From positions 1-26,907 of the forward strand of contig JAZNZJ010000024.1 in NCBI GenBank assembly GCA_045594885.1: a DNA stretch of 26,907 nucleotides, given 5' to 3'. The notes beneath the pieces are model-generated. The model was not told the DNA's origin, did no database searches, and saw nothing but the letters and a program-made list of their open reading frames with translations. The position numbers and the translations under genes were made by a program. This DNA comes from Fimenecus sp045594885 (GTDB lineage: Bacteria > Bacillota > Clostridia > Oscillospirales > Acutalibacteraceae). Positions 16,851 to 24,976 of this stretch are shown here, one piece after another (positions within the stretch are counted from its first letter, which is position 1; each line of letters starts with the position of its first letter).

Positions 16851-18014
16851 TTACATCTGCTCTAAAATATATTGCTTTACATCTTCTAATTTACTTTCTT
16901 TCCATTTTCCTTCTTCGGCCTTTTCGGCTAATGGACAAATAATATAAAAATCAAGTGTTTCACCGGGCACACGACCTGTACGCAACGGCTCTGCAAAATG
17001 CTCTCTCCATTTTTCTTCACTTGCACCTTTGAATTCTTCGGGCTTTAAATAGGTCATTTGACGTTTTGTTGCTGCGATAAGCATCTTTGCTGACAATGGT
17101 GCTAAAAGCTTATATTCGTCTTCCTGAACGTCAACAAATATGCGTGGTAACTTATCTTTAACAATTTTTTCTTCACCACGAACAATTTTAAGACCCATAG
17201 GTTCATAGGTAAACTCTTGTTCAGTAAAATTGAGTTTGACAATCAATCCAATATCAGTATTGAACTGGGAACGTTGATAATCAGTGTCAAATATAAAATT
17301 ACCTAATGAATAGAAAATAATTTTATCACCAACGGTTTCATAATTCATTGGAACGTGTGGGTGATGTGCAACAACAATATCAGCACCCATTTCGAGATAT
17401 TTGTGGTATCTGTCTCTTGTGTATGGTGAGGGGAGTGGAGTAAATTCTTCACCGGCATGAGCGACAACAATGCACCAACGACAAGTCTTTTTAATTTCGT
17501 CAATGGATTTTTGAATTTCATCAAGGTCACTCCAACTGTAACAACCTGGTTTATCAACATCAGCCTTACGACAAGCACGTTGATAACCAACACCGAACAT
17601 ACCAATTCCGCCCGCTTCATTAAGAATGACAGGTCTTCTTGCCTCGTGAATGTTCATTCCCGCACCGATAGTCTGAACATTGTTTTCTTTTGCAATTTTC
17701 AGTGTGCTTTCAATACCATAAGGGCCGGCATCCATAATGTGATTGTTGCATATATTCCATATATCCGATTTCATATTATTAAGAACTTTCACAGCCTTTG
17801 GGTCAATAGTATGCAATAACTGTTGAACACCGCTTTGAGTTGTATTTTGTTCGGCAATAGCAACAGGACCTTCAACATTAGTAATAACATGGTCAGCACT
17901 ATGAAGAAAGTCAAGAATTTCTTGTGATATTAAATTTTCATCATCCCATTTACCGTACATATATCTGTCAAAACCAATATCGCCGGTAAAAACTAAAGAA
18001 GAAGTTTTTTTCAT
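16851..18014 (-). CDS. CapA-family (PGA_cap) metallophosphoesterase-like protein
   Basis: The 387-residue protein is of the CapA/PgsA type, named for poly-gamma-glutamate capsule proteins and built on a calcineurin-like phosphoesterase fold. Motifs are LVFTGDIGFDR (Asp12), ITNVEGPV (Asn46, Glu48), CNNHIMDAG (Asn91, His92), VVAHAGEE, VAHHPHVP and FYSLGNFIFD. Relatives in capsule clusters carry a signal peptide; this one lacks an obvious one and has no pgsBC neighbours, so capsule synthesis is not supported. The frame is open further upstream to 18110, but that part runs through a tRNA gene and its terminator. ATG 18014 has AGGTG in front and begins directly with the domain. It sits 22 bases after the tRNA-Leu terminator and leads into the isomerase-like gene. 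Confidence 0.88.
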   Translation of the reverse strand: MKKTSSLVFTGDIGFDRYMYGKWDDENLISQEILDFLHSADHVITNVEGPVAIAEQNTTQSGVQQLLHTIDPKAVKVLNNMKSDIWNICNNHIMDAGPYGIESTLKIAKENNVQTIGAGMNIHEARRPVILNEAGGIGMFGVGYQRACRKADVDKPGCYSWSDLDEIQKSIDEIKKTCRWCIVVAHAGEEFTPLPSPYTRDRYHKYLEMGADIVVAHHPHVPMNYETVGDKIIFYSLGNFIFDTDYQRSQFNTDIGLIVKLNFTEQEFTYEPMGLKIVRGEEKIVKDKLPRIFVDVQEDEYKLLAPLSAKMLIAATKRQMTYLKPEEFKGASEEKWREHFAEPLRTGRVPGETLDFYIICPLAEKAEEGKWKESKLEDVKQYILEQM

Positions 18015-18035
18015 TAAAACACCTACTAAAATATT

Positions 18036-18069
18036 AAAAAAAGACTCCAAAAATGCGGAGTCTTTTTTT
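18036..18069 (-). terminator. Intrinsic terminator of tRNA-Leu, just ahead of the CapA-family gene
   Basis: GACTCC (18043-18048) and GGAGTC (18057-18062) form the stem, extended by an A7 tract (18036-18042) facing a T7 tract (18063-18069). On the minus strand it directly follows the tRNA CCA end and has a U-rich tail. Confidence 0.88.
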
Positions 18070-18070
18070 G

Positions 18071-18153
18071 TGGTGCGGATGACAGGACTTGAACCTGCAC
18101 GCTCGCGCACAAGATCCTAAATCTTGCGTGTCTGCCAATTCCACCACATCCGC
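18071..18153 (-). tRNA. tRNA-Leu (anticodon UAG)
   Basis: The minus strand gives an 83-base class II tRNA with encoded CCA. The acceptor stem is GCGGATG with CATCCGC followed by ACCA. The anticodon stem CAAGA/TCTTG encloses loop TTTAGGA, giving anticodon UAG. The variable arm is long (TGCGCGAGCGT) and the T-loop is TTCAAGT. A long variable arm with UAG is diagnostic for leucine, reading CUN codons. It has its own promoter and terminator. Confidence 0.97.
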
Positions 18154-18167
18154 ATATTTCTTTAGAC

Positions 18168-18196
18168 ATTATAACAAAGAAATTTTCAAAATTCAA
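18168..18196 (-). promoter_or_regulatory. tRNA-Leu promoter
   Basis: On the minus strand TTGAAT (18196-18191) and a perfect TATAAT (18173-18168) have a 17-base spacer. The -10 box lies 14 bases before the mature tRNA 5' end. Its -35 box directly touches the -35 box of the divergent GH2 promoter. Confidence 0.75.
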
Positions 18197-18225
18197 TAGA
18201 CAAATGTTTAAATATGATATAAAAT
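18197..18225 (+). promoter_or_regulatory. Promoter of the GH2-WYL gene pair
   Basis: TAGACA (18197-18202) and TAAAAT (18220-18225) are 17 bases apart, about 53 bases before the GH2 start. It is divergent from, and adjoins, the tRNA-Leu promoter. Confidence 0.6.
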
Positions 18226-18278
18226 ATATGTGATTATTATGCCTGATTGGGCTTATATTTTGTTGGAGGTAAAAAACT

Positions 18279-20027
18279 ATGGGATTTATGAAAACACGTT
18301 GGACAGATTTGGTCGACAGAAACAATCCGTTACCCGAATATCCACGTCCACAGATGGAACGCGCTGACTGGATGTCACTTAATGGTGTTTATGACTATGT
18401 AATTACAGATAGTTCTTGTGAATGGGCAGACAGTTTTACAGGTGAGATTGTTGTTCCTTACGCAATTGAAAGTATGCTTTCAGGTGTTCAAAAAGCATTA
18501 CTTCCTGACCAAAAGCTTTGGTATAAAAAGACTTTCTCAATTCCTGAAAATATGCAGGGCAAAAACATTGTTATCAATTTTGCTGCGGTTGACTGGGATT
18601 GTAAAGTGTATGTTAACGGTAAGCTTGCAGGTGGTCATACAGGTGGTTATACATCATTCGGCATTGATATAACTTCATTACTTAAAGATGGTGAAAATGA
18701 GCTTGTAGTGGCTGTTACTGACCCCACTGAAATGGGATATCAGCAAAGAGGTAAGCAGGTGCTTGATACTCACGGCTTCTGGTATGTTGCAACATCGGGT
18801 ATTTGGCAGAGTGTATGGCTTGAAGCGGTTGATGCTTGTCATATCACAAAGCTTCGTATGATTCCTGACATTGATGCTAAACTTCTTAAAATTAAGACTT
18901 ATGTAACCGATGAAGATTGTGAAGTAAAAGTGACAGTTTATGACAACGAAGAAACAATATCTGAAAATTTTGTTTCTCTTGATGGCGAAATCGCATTTGA
19001 TGATATTAAACTCTGGTCACCTGAAAATCCTTTCCTTTATGATTTGAAAATTGAACTCATTAAGAATGGCGAAATTGTTGATACTGTAAAGAGTTACATT
19101 GGTATGCGTAAATTCTCTGTAGGTAAAGATAACAACGGTTTGCCAAGATTTATGCTTAATAATAAGCCTTATTTCCAAAAAGGTCTTCTTGACCAAGGCT
19201 ACTGGTCGGACGGCGGTATGACTCCCGCAACAGATGATGCTATGATTTATGACATAGCAACAATGAAACGTCTTGGCTTTAATATGCTTCGTAAGCACAT
19301 TAAAGTTGAGCTTGACCGTTGGTATTACCACTGTGACCGTCTTGGTATGCTTGTATGGCAAGATATGGTAAGCGGTGGCGAATATATCGGTACAATGCTT
19401 GCGGGTGTATATCCATTCTTTGGCATTCACGTAAAAGACGATAAGTATAAGGCATTTAAACGTGGCGAAAAGGCTTGGAGAGATGATTTTGAACGTGAAC
19501 TTAATGAAATGCTCAATCAACTTTTCAACCACACTTCAATTTCTTGTTGGGTACCTTTCAATGAAGGCTGGGGTCAGTTCGATTCAGTAAGAATTTCGAA
19601 CAATATCAAAGCATTTGACCCAACTCGTGTTGTTGACCATGCAAGCGGATGGCACGACCAAGGCGCAGGCGATTTCAAGAGTATGCACCGTTATACTGTT
19701 CCCGTTACAATGCCAAAACTTGATGAAAGAGTATTTGTTCTTTCAGAATACGGTGGATATAGTCATATTGACCGTGGTCATACTTGGGATGAATCAAAGA
19801 GCTTTGGTTATATGATGTATGGTACAAAAGAAAAACTCACTAAAGCATATAAAAATCTTCACGAAAAGCAGATTATTCCGCTTGTTAAACGAGGATTAAG
19901 CGCAACTGTTTATACACAGGTTAGTGATGTTGAAAATGAAGTAAACGGAATTATGACCTATGACCGTGAACATATTAAAGTCGATGAAGAAGTTCTCATT
20001 GCAATGAATGAGAAACTTGTTTTATAA
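18279..20027 (+). CDS. Glycoside hydrolase family 2 protein (beta-glycosidase)
   Basis: GH2 enzymes are retaining beta-galactosidases, glucuronidases or mannosidases. This 582-residue protein shows the three usual parts: an N-terminal sugar-binding jelly roll (to about 185; FAAVDWDCKVYVNGKLAGGHTGG would be its core, residues 101-123), an Ig-like domain (about 186-275) and a TIM barrel. The acid/base is Glu429 in WVPFNEGWGQ and the nucleophile is Glu490 in VLSEYGGY. It lacks the C-terminal domains of LacZ and has no signal peptide, so it acts on small imported glycosides in the cytoplasm. GGAGG precedes ATG 18279. A WYL regulator starts five bases after its stop, probably in the same transcript. 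The exact sugar specificity cannot be read from the motifs. Confidence 0.92.
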   Translation: MGFMKTRWTDLVDRNNPLPEYPRPQMERADWMSLNGVYDYVITDSSCEWADSFTGEIVVPYAIESMLSGVQKALLPDQKLWYKKTFSIPENMQGKNIVINFAAVDWDCKVYVNGKLAGGHTGGYTSFGIDITSLLKDGENELVVAVTDPTEMGYQQRGKQVLDTHGFWYVATSGIWQSVWLEAVDACHITKLRMIPDIDAKLLKIKTYVTDEDCEVKVTVYDNEETISENFVSLDGEIAFDDIKLWSPENPFLYDLKIELIKNGEIVDTVKSYIGMRKFSVGKDNNGLPRFMLNNKPYFQKGLLDQGYWSDGGMTPATDDAMIYDIATMKRLGFNMLRKHIKVELDRWYYHCDRLGMLVWQDMVSGGEYIGTMLAGVYPFFGIHVKDDKYKAFKRGEKAWRDDFERELNEMLNQLFNHTSISCWVPFNEGWGQFDSVRISNNIKAFDPTRVVDHASGWHDQGAGDFKSMHRYTVPVTMPKLDERVFVLSEYGGYSHIDRGHTWDESKSFGYMMYGTKEKLTKAYKNLHEKQIIPLVKRGLSATVYTQVSDVENEVNGIMTYDREHIKVDEEVLIAMNEKLVL

Positions 20028-20032
20028 GAATT

Positions 20033-21034
20033 ATGAAGACTCCATCTAAACAAAAACTCAGAATGTTATATATAGTTGACATTCTCAAACAAAAATCTGA
20101 TGAAGAGCATCCGATGTCTGCAAATGACATAATGTATTATCTTCAAGAAGATTATGGAATAGAGTGTGAAAGAAAAACAATATATGACTGTATTGACTGT
20201 TTAATCGAATATGGTTATGACATAATCAAGTCAAAATCGCCAAGAGGATATTTTATGGCATCTTATCACTTTGAAATACCCGAGCTGCGATTACTTATTG
20301 ATGCGGTACAGTCAGCAAATTTCATTTCAGCTAAAAAAACAAAGTCATTACTAAAAAAGTTTTCAGAATTTGCAAGTGAATATCAATACAGAAGAATAGA
20401 AAAGCAAGTTTATATCGATAATCGCAACAAATGTGAAAATGAGAATTTGTTTATAATCATTGATGTGTTGAATACTGCAATACAAAATAGAAAACAGGTT
20501 GAAGTTGTCTATCGTCGTCGTAAAGTTGTTGATGGTAAACGAGCACAATATGAAGAAAAAACTATGGTTATAAATCCCTATGCATTAATCTGGTCAAATG
20601 ACCATTATTATCTTGTGGGTAATTACAATAAATATGACAACCTAATTCATCTTCGTATTGACCGACTTAAAAATGTTAAAGTTCTTGATAGCTATTCAAG
20701 GCATTTTTCAGAGGTTTCACCTTACAAAACATATTTTGATATTGCCGATTACAGCAATAAGCATTTATCAATGTTTTCGGGTGATATAAAGCCTGTTGAA
20801 TTAATTTGTAATAATGATATTATTGAAGATTTTTTAGACCGTTTTGGTGAAAAGTGTTCAATGAAACCTTATGATGATAATAACTTTATTGCAAAGGTTG
20901 ATGTAGCGGTTACTGAAGGTCTTGTATCTTGGATTATGCAATTCGGTACAAAGGTTAAAGTCAGGGGACCCAAAGAACTTAAAAATATGATTATAGACAA
21001 AACTTCGTCAATTTTAAGTTTATATAATGGGTAA
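20033..21034 (+). CDS. WYL-domain transcriptional regulator
   Basis: The 333-residue protein has an N-terminal winged helix (about 1-75: KLRMLYIVDILKQ, then ANDIMYYLQED and ERKTIYDCIDCL). A linker helix region follows, then a WYL domain (about 140-230) with NPYALIWSNDHYYLVGNY and HLRIDRLKNVKVL. WYL domains bind small ligands or nucleic acid ends and control the DNA-binding part. Only five bases separate it from the GH2 gene and the ribosome binding site is weak, so it is probably translated from the same message. Control of the GH2 gene is a reasonable inference; the ligand is unknown. No clear terminator follows, and read-through into pgk is possible. Confidence 0.9.
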   Translation: MKTPSKQKLRMLYIVDILKQKSDEEHPMSANDIMYYLQEDYGIECERKTIYDCIDCLIEYGYDIIKSKSPRGYFMASYHFEIPELRLLIDAVQSANFISAKKTKSLLKKFSEFASEYQYRRIEKQVYIDNRNKCENENLFIIIDVLNTAIQNRKQVEVVYRRRKVVDGKRAQYEEKTMVINPYALIWSNDHYYLVGNYNKYDNLIHLRIDRLKNVKVLDSYSRHFSEVSPYKTYFDIADYSNKHLSMFSGDIKPVELICNNDIIEDFLDRFGEKCSMKPYDDNNFIAKVDVAVTEGLVSWIMQFGTKVKVRGPKELKNMIIDKTSSILSLYNG

Positions 21035-21067
21035 AATGATAAATTTTTAACAATTATAAATTTTTAC

Positions 21068-21096
21068 TTGAAAATTACATAATCATAGTATAAAAT
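21068..21096 (+). promoter_or_regulatory. Promoter of pgk-tpiA-gpmI
   Basis: TTGAAA (21068-21073) and TAAAAT (21091-21096) have a 17-base spacer, about 45 bases before the pgk start. Confidence 0.7.
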
Positions 21097-21141
21097 ATTT
21101 AATGGTAATTTTTTAATCAATATCTTGAAAGGATGTTTATT

Positions 21142-22335
21142 ATGAGCAGTGCATTAAACAAAAAAACTGTTGAAGATTTACAGGTAGCCGGCAAGAAAGT
21201 TCTTGTTCGTTGCGACTTCAACGTAAAAATGGAAAATGGCGTAATTACAAGTGACAAGAGAATTGTTGCTTCATTACCAACAATTAAATATCTTATTTCT
21301 AATGGTGCAAAGGTAATTCTTTGCTCACACCTTGGTCGTCCCAAGGGTGAAGTAGTTCCTGAATTTTCACTTGCTCCCGTTGCTGCAAGACTTTCTGAAC
21401 TTCTTGGTCAGGAAGTTAAAATGGCAAAAGACGTAGTTGGTGAAAGTGCACAAGCACTTGCAGCTGACCTTAAAGATGGCGAAGTTCTTCTTCTTGAGAA
21501 TGTTCGTTATGAAAAGGGTGAAACAAAGAATGACCCTGAACTCAGCAAAAAGTTTGCTGACCTTGCAGAACTTTATGTTAACGATGCTTTCGGTTCAGCA
21601 CACAGAGCTCACTCATCAACAACAGGTGTAGCAGATTATCTTCCAGCTGCTTGTGGTTATCTTATTCAGAAAGAAATCGAGTTCATCGGTGGTGCTCTTG
21701 AAAATCCAAAGAGACCTCTCGTTGCAATTCTTGGTGGTGCAAAGGTTTCTGACAAAATCGGTGTTATTACGAACCTTATTGATAAGTGCGATACACTTAT
21801 CATTGGCGGTGGTATGGCTTACACATTTATGAAGTCATTAGGCTATGAAATCGGCACATCACTTCTTGAGGCTGATAAAGTTGAACTTGCTGCTGAAATG
21901 ATGCAGAAAGCAAAAGATAAGGGTGTTAAATTCCTCATTCCTGTTGATAATAAAGTTGGTAAGGAATATGCTCCTGACACAGAAGCTATGGTAGTTGACT
22001 CTGATAATATTCCTGCAGGTTGGATGGGCCTTGACATCGGTCCTAAGACACAGGCAATGTTTGCTGATGCTGTTAAAGATGCAGGTACAGTTATTTGGAA
22101 CGGCCCTATGGGTGTTTCTGAATGGGAAAACTTTGCATCAGGTACAATTGCAGTGGCAACAGCAATTGCTGAAAGTGATGCAATTTCAATCATCGGTGGT
22201 GGCGACTCTGCAGCAGCTATTCAAAAGCTTGGTTTTGCTGATAAGATGTCACACATCTCAACAGGTGGCGGTGCATCTCTTGAATACCTCGAGGGTAAGG
22301 AACTTCCCGGTATTGCAGCTCTTAATGAGAAATAA
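21142..22335 (+). CDS. pgk: Phosphoglycerate kinase
   Basis: Pgk makes ATP from ADP and 1,3-bisphosphoglycerate in glycolysis. The 397 residues are the usual length. Seen motifs are VLVRCDFNV (substrate-binding Arg and Asp), CSHLGRPKG, LLENVRYEKGE, the nucleotide-binding IGGGMAYTFMKS, NGPMGVSEWENF and IIGGGDSAAAIQKLG. ATG 21142 has AAAGGA eight bases upstream; an ATG at 21133 overlaps that site and is not used. It heads a pgk-tpiA-gpmI cluster with one promoter. The gap gene, which often precedes pgk in Firmicutes, is not in the window. Codon use is that of a highly expressed gene. Confidence 0.99.
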   Translation: MSSALNKKTVEDLQVAGKKVLVRCDFNVKMENGVITSDKRIVASLPTIKYLISNGAKVILCSHLGRPKGEVVPEFSLAPVAARLSELLGQEVKMAKDVVGESAQALAADLKDGEVLLLENVRYEKGETKNDPELSKKFADLAELYVNDAFGSAHRAHSSTTGVADYLPAACGYLIQKEIEFIGGALENPKRPLVAILGGAKVSDKIGVITNLIDKCDTLIIGGGMAYTFMKSLGYEIGTSLLEADKVELAAEMMQKAKDKGVKFLIPVDNKVGKEYAPDTEAMVVDSDNIPAGWMGLDIGPKTQAMFADAVKDAGTVIWNGPMGVSEWENFASGTIAVATAIAESDAISIIGGGDSAAAIQKLGFADKMSHISTGGGASLEYLEGKELPGIAALNEK

Positions 22336-22347
22336 TTAAAATTTAAT

Positions 22348-22369
22348 GGGAGGGCTTTTGTGTCCTCCC
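22348..22369 (+). other. Hairpin between pgk and tpiA
   Basis: GGGAGG (22348-22353) pairs with CCTCCC (22364-22369) around a 10-base loop. There is no U-tract, so it is not a normal terminator. It may protect or set processing of the transcript between the two genes. Confidence 0.5.
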
Positions 22370-22394
22370 TAATTTACGATAAGGAGATATAATT

Positions 22395-23162
22395 ATGAAA
22401 AAAGAACTTCGTAGAGCAGTTATCGCTGGTAACTGGAAAATGAATAACACACCTTCTCAGGCAAAGGCTCTTATTGAAGAAATGAAACCTCTTGTTGCAG
22501 ATGCAAATTGTGATGTAGTACTTTGCGTACCATTTATTGATATTCCTGCAGCAGTTGAAGCAGCAAAAGGTTCAAATATTAAAATTGGTGCAGAAAATGT
22601 TCACTTCAAGGCATCAGGTGCTTACACAGGCGAAATTTCAGCAGATATGCTTAAAGAAGCAGGTGTTGAATATGTTGTAATTGGTCATAGCGAAAGAAGA
22701 CAATATTTCGGTGAAACTGACCAGACAGTTAACCTTCGCTCACTCGCAGCACTTAACGCAGGTCTTAAAGCAATTATCTGTGTTGGTGAAACACTTGAGC
22801 AGAGAGAACTTGGCTACACAGAAACACTTCTTAAGTTCCAGACAAAAATGGCACTTACAAACGTTACAAAAGAACAGCTTGAAAATGTAATTATCGCATA
22901 TGAACCAGTATGGGCTATTGGTACAGGTGTAACAGCTACTGCTGACCAGGCTGATGAAGGTAATGGTTATGTTCGTGAAGCTATTGCAGAAGCATATGGT
23001 GCAGATGTTGCTGAAACTGTTACAGTTCAGTACGGTGGTTCAATGAATGCTGCAAATGCTGATGAGCTTGTAGCAAAAGTGAATGTTGACGGCGGTCTTA
23101 TCGGCGGTGCATCTCTTAAAGCAGTTGATTTCTCAAAGATTGTTGCTGCTGCATCTAAATAA
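22395..23162 (+). CDS. tpiA: Triosephosphate isomerase
   Basis: TpiA interconverts dihydroxyacetone phosphate and glyceraldehyde 3-phosphate. The 255-residue TIM barrel carries Lys15 in AGNWKMN, electrophilic His98 in VIGHSERR and catalytic Glu170 in AYEPVWAIGTG; QYGGSMNAANA and GLIGGASLK form the phosphate-binding end. AAGGAG lies eight bases before the ATG. It lies 59 bases after pgk, across a small hairpin, and 15 bases before gpmI. Length and motifs are normal. Confidence 0.99.
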   Translation: MKKELRRAVIAGNWKMNNTPSQAKALIEEMKPLVADANCDVVLCVPFIDIPAAVEAAKGSNIKIGAENVHFKASGAYTGEISADMLKEAGVEYVVIGHSERRQYFGETDQTVNLRSLAALNAGLKAIICVGETLEQRELGYTETLLKFQTKMALTNVTKEQLENVIIAYEPVWAIGTGVTATADQADEGNGYVREAIAEAYGADVAETVTVQYGGSMNAANADELVAKVNVDGGLIGGASLKAVDFSKIVAAASK

Positions 23163-23177
23163 TAAAAGGTGAATTAA

Positions 23178-24713
23178 ATGAAAAAACCTGTAGTTTTATG
23201 TATTATGGACGGTTTTGGATTTAACCCAAGTGATTATGGTAATGCAATCACTGCGGCTAAAACTCCAAGACTTGATGAAATTTTTAAGAATAACCCAATG
23301 ACATATATTGGTGCATCAGGTATGGATGTTGGTCTTCCTGACGGTCAGATGGGCAACTCAGAAGTTGGTCATACAAATATCGGTGCCGGTAGAGTTGTTT
23401 ATCAAGAACTGACAAGAATCACAAAGTCAATTATGGACGGTGATTTCTTTACAAACGATGTGTTTATGGGTGCAATTGAAAATTGCAAGAAAAATAATTC
23501 AGCACTTCATCTTATTGGACTTCTTTCAGACGGAGGTGTTCATAGCCACAATACACATCTCTATGCACTTTTAGAGCTTGCAAAGAAGAATGGTCTTGAA
23601 AAAGTATATGTTCATGCATTACTTGACGGTCGTGATGTTCCTCCAAGTTCAGGTGTTGATTTCATAGCAGAACTTGAAGAAAAGTGTAAGGAAATCGGTG
23701 TGGGTAAAATTGCTACTGTTATGGGCAGATTCTATGCTATGGACCGTGACAATATGTGGGACAGAGTTGGAATGGCTTATAATGCAATGGTTAACCGTGT
23801 AGGTATTGCGACAGACAGTGCACTTGAAGCCGTTAAAAAGTCATATGAAACAATTGACGAAGACGGTAAATACCTTACTGACGAATTTGTTATGCCAACA
23901 GTTGTTGATGGTGCAGATGCAATCTCTGCAAATGACTCAGTAATTTTCTTTAATTTCCGTCCCGACAGAGCAAGAGAAATTACAAGAACTTTTGTTGACC
24001 CTGATTTTACAGGATTTGAAAGAAAGGATTTCTTCCCACTTTATTATGTATGTATGACTCAGTATGATGCCGAAATGCCAAACGTAAATGTTGCATATAA
24101 GCCTGAGGCTCTTACAAACACAATGGGTGAGTACCTTTCAAAACTCGGCAAAACACAGCTTCGCATCGCTGAAACACAGAAGTATGCACACGTTACATTC
24201 TTCTATAACGGCGGTGAAGAAAAGGTTTATCCGGGTGAAGACAGAGTTCTTATTGATTCACCAAAGATTTCAACATTTGACTTAAAGCCTGAAATGAGTG
24301 CATATGAAGTATGTGATGCAGCTTGTGAACAGATTTTAAGCGGTAAATATGACGTTGTAATTCTTAACTATGCTAACTGCGATATGGTTGGTCATACAGG
24401 TATCTTTGATGCTGCAGTTAAAGCAGTTGAAGCAGTTGACGAATGTGTTGGTAAACTCGTTGACGCAGTTGAGAAAATGGACGGTGTAATTCTTATTACA
24501 GCTGACCATGGTAATGCTGACAAGATGTATGAGGATGACGGCTCACCATTCACAGCTCACACAACAAATCCTGTTCCGCTTGTAGTTGTTGGTAAGGATT
24601 GCAAGCTTAAGCAGGAAGGCGGTAAGCTTTGCGATTTGTCACCAACAATGCTCGATATTATGGGACTCCAGAAGCCTGCTGAAATGAGCGGTGTATCTCT
24701 TATTGAAAAATAA
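23178..24713 (+). CDS. gpmI: 2,3-bisphosphoglycerate-independent phosphoglycerate mutase
   Basis: GpmI converts 3-phosphoglycerate to 2-phosphoglycerate through a phosphoserine enzyme, with two Mn ions. The 511 residues match the alkaline-phosphatase-superfamily mutase: MDGFG with Asp11, the nucleophile Ser61 in MGNSEVGHTNIGAGR, LLSDGGVHSH, ALLDGRDVPPSSG, FFNFRPDRARE, NYANCDMVGHTG and ITADHGNADKM. Length is normal. AAGGTGA precedes ATG 23178. It is the last gene of the glycolytic cluster; enolase does not follow. A strong terminator comes directly after it. Confidence 0.99.
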   Translation: MKKPVVLCIMDGFGFNPSDYGNAITAAKTPRLDEIFKNNPMTYIGASGMDVGLPDGQMGNSEVGHTNIGAGRVVYQELTRITKSIMDGDFFTNDVFMGAIENCKKNNSALHLIGLLSDGGVHSHNTHLYALLELAKKNGLEKVYVHALLDGRDVPPSSGVDFIAELEEKCKEIGVGKIATVMGRFYAMDRDNMWDRVGMAYNAMVNRVGIATDSALEAVKKSYETIDEDGKYLTDEFVMPTVVDGADAISANDSVIFFNFRPDRAREITRTFVDPDFTGFERKDFFPLYYVCMTQYDAEMPNVNVAYKPEALTNTMGEYLSKLGKTQLRIAETQKYAHVTFFYNGGEEKVYPGEDRVLIDSPKISTFDLKPEMSAYEVCDAACEQILSGKYDVVILNYANCDMVGHTGIFDAAVKAVEAVDECVGKLVDAVEKMDGVILITADHGNADKMYEDDGSPFTAHTTNPVPLVVVGKDCKLKQEGGKLCDLSPTMLDIMGLQKPAEMSGVSLIEK

Positions 24714-24728
24714 AGATTTTAAATGATT

Positions 24729-24758
24729 ACAACGGAGTGAAAACTCCGTTGTTTTTTT
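24729..24758 (+). terminator. Strong terminator after gpmI
   Basis: CAACGGAGT (24730-24738) pairs with ACTCCGTTG (24743-24751) around a GAAA tetraloop and is followed by seven T; an outer A-T pair extends the stem. Confidence 0.95.
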
Positions 24759-24759
24759 A

Positions 24760-24788
24760 TTGATTTTTTCATTTCTCCGTGATATACT
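24760..24788 (+). promoter_or_regulatory. Promoter of the structured leader and LRR gene
   Basis: TTGATT (24760-24765) and TATACT (24783-24788) are 17 bases apart, with TGA in front of the -10 (extended -10 form). The expected transcript start, about 24794, coincides with the first bases of the long inverted repeat. Confidence 0.65.
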
Positions 24789-24792
24789 AACC

Positions 24793-24957
24793 TTGCGACA
24801 CAATTCTATATTTAGACACGGTATAAGTGTGTATTTTTTATCCTATGATAAAAATGCATGCTCTATTTTCGCATACTTGTACTGTGTGTCGGAATTGTGT
24901 CGCAGCAATCGGAGTTATGCGTTTTTTGTGCGTTGACTTCGGTTGACGCACTTTTTT
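24793..24957 (+). ncRNA. Rod-shaped leader or small RNA, unassigned class
   Basis: TGCGACACAATTC (24794-24806) pairs perfectly with GAATTGTGTCGCA (24892-24904). Inside, after an 8-base bulge on the 5' side, GACAC (24815-24819) pairs with GTGTC (24886-24890). Positions 24820-24831 pair with 24872-24883, with three G-U pairs. TTTTTATC (24835-24842) and GATAAAAA (24847-24854) close an apical hairpin. The transcript then meets a terminator at 24928-24957. The promoter, rod and terminator together would make an RNA of about 165 bases. It does not match tRNA, T-box, 6S or c-di-GMP riboswitch patterns that I know. It may be an independent small RNA or an attenuating leader of the LRR gene. Confidence 0.6.
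24928..24957 (+). terminator. Terminator immediately upstream of the LRR gene
   Basis: GTGCGTTGAC (24928-24937) pairs with GTTGACGCAC (24942-24951), ten pairs including two G-U, capped by a TTCG tetraloop and followed by six T. It ends 19 bases before the LRR start codon, with no room for another promoter in between. Confidence 0.85.
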
Positions 24958-24976
24958 ATTTATGGAGGAAAAGAAA

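Noticed and set aside
18015..18110. Longer N-terminus for the CapA-family protein
   Set aside because: The open frame continues upstream, but that part runs through the tRNA-Leu gene and its terminator. The family domain begins directly after ATG 18014, which has its own ribosome binding site.
22348..22369. Terminator between pgk and tpiA
   Set aside because: The stem is good but no U-tract follows, and tpiA has no separate promoter, so it is listed only as a hairpin.
24793..24906. Transposon-like element with terminal inverted repeats
   Set aside because: The repeat ends coincide with a predicted transcript start and a long paired rod, and I see no flanking target duplication. An RNA structure explains it better.
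24793..24957. 6S RNA or a known riboswitch upstream of the LRR gene
   Set aside because: The rod shape suggested 6S RNA, but the RNA is shorter and has only an 8-base one-sided bulge instead of a large central bubble. No T-box, c-di-GMP or other conserved riboswitch core is visible.
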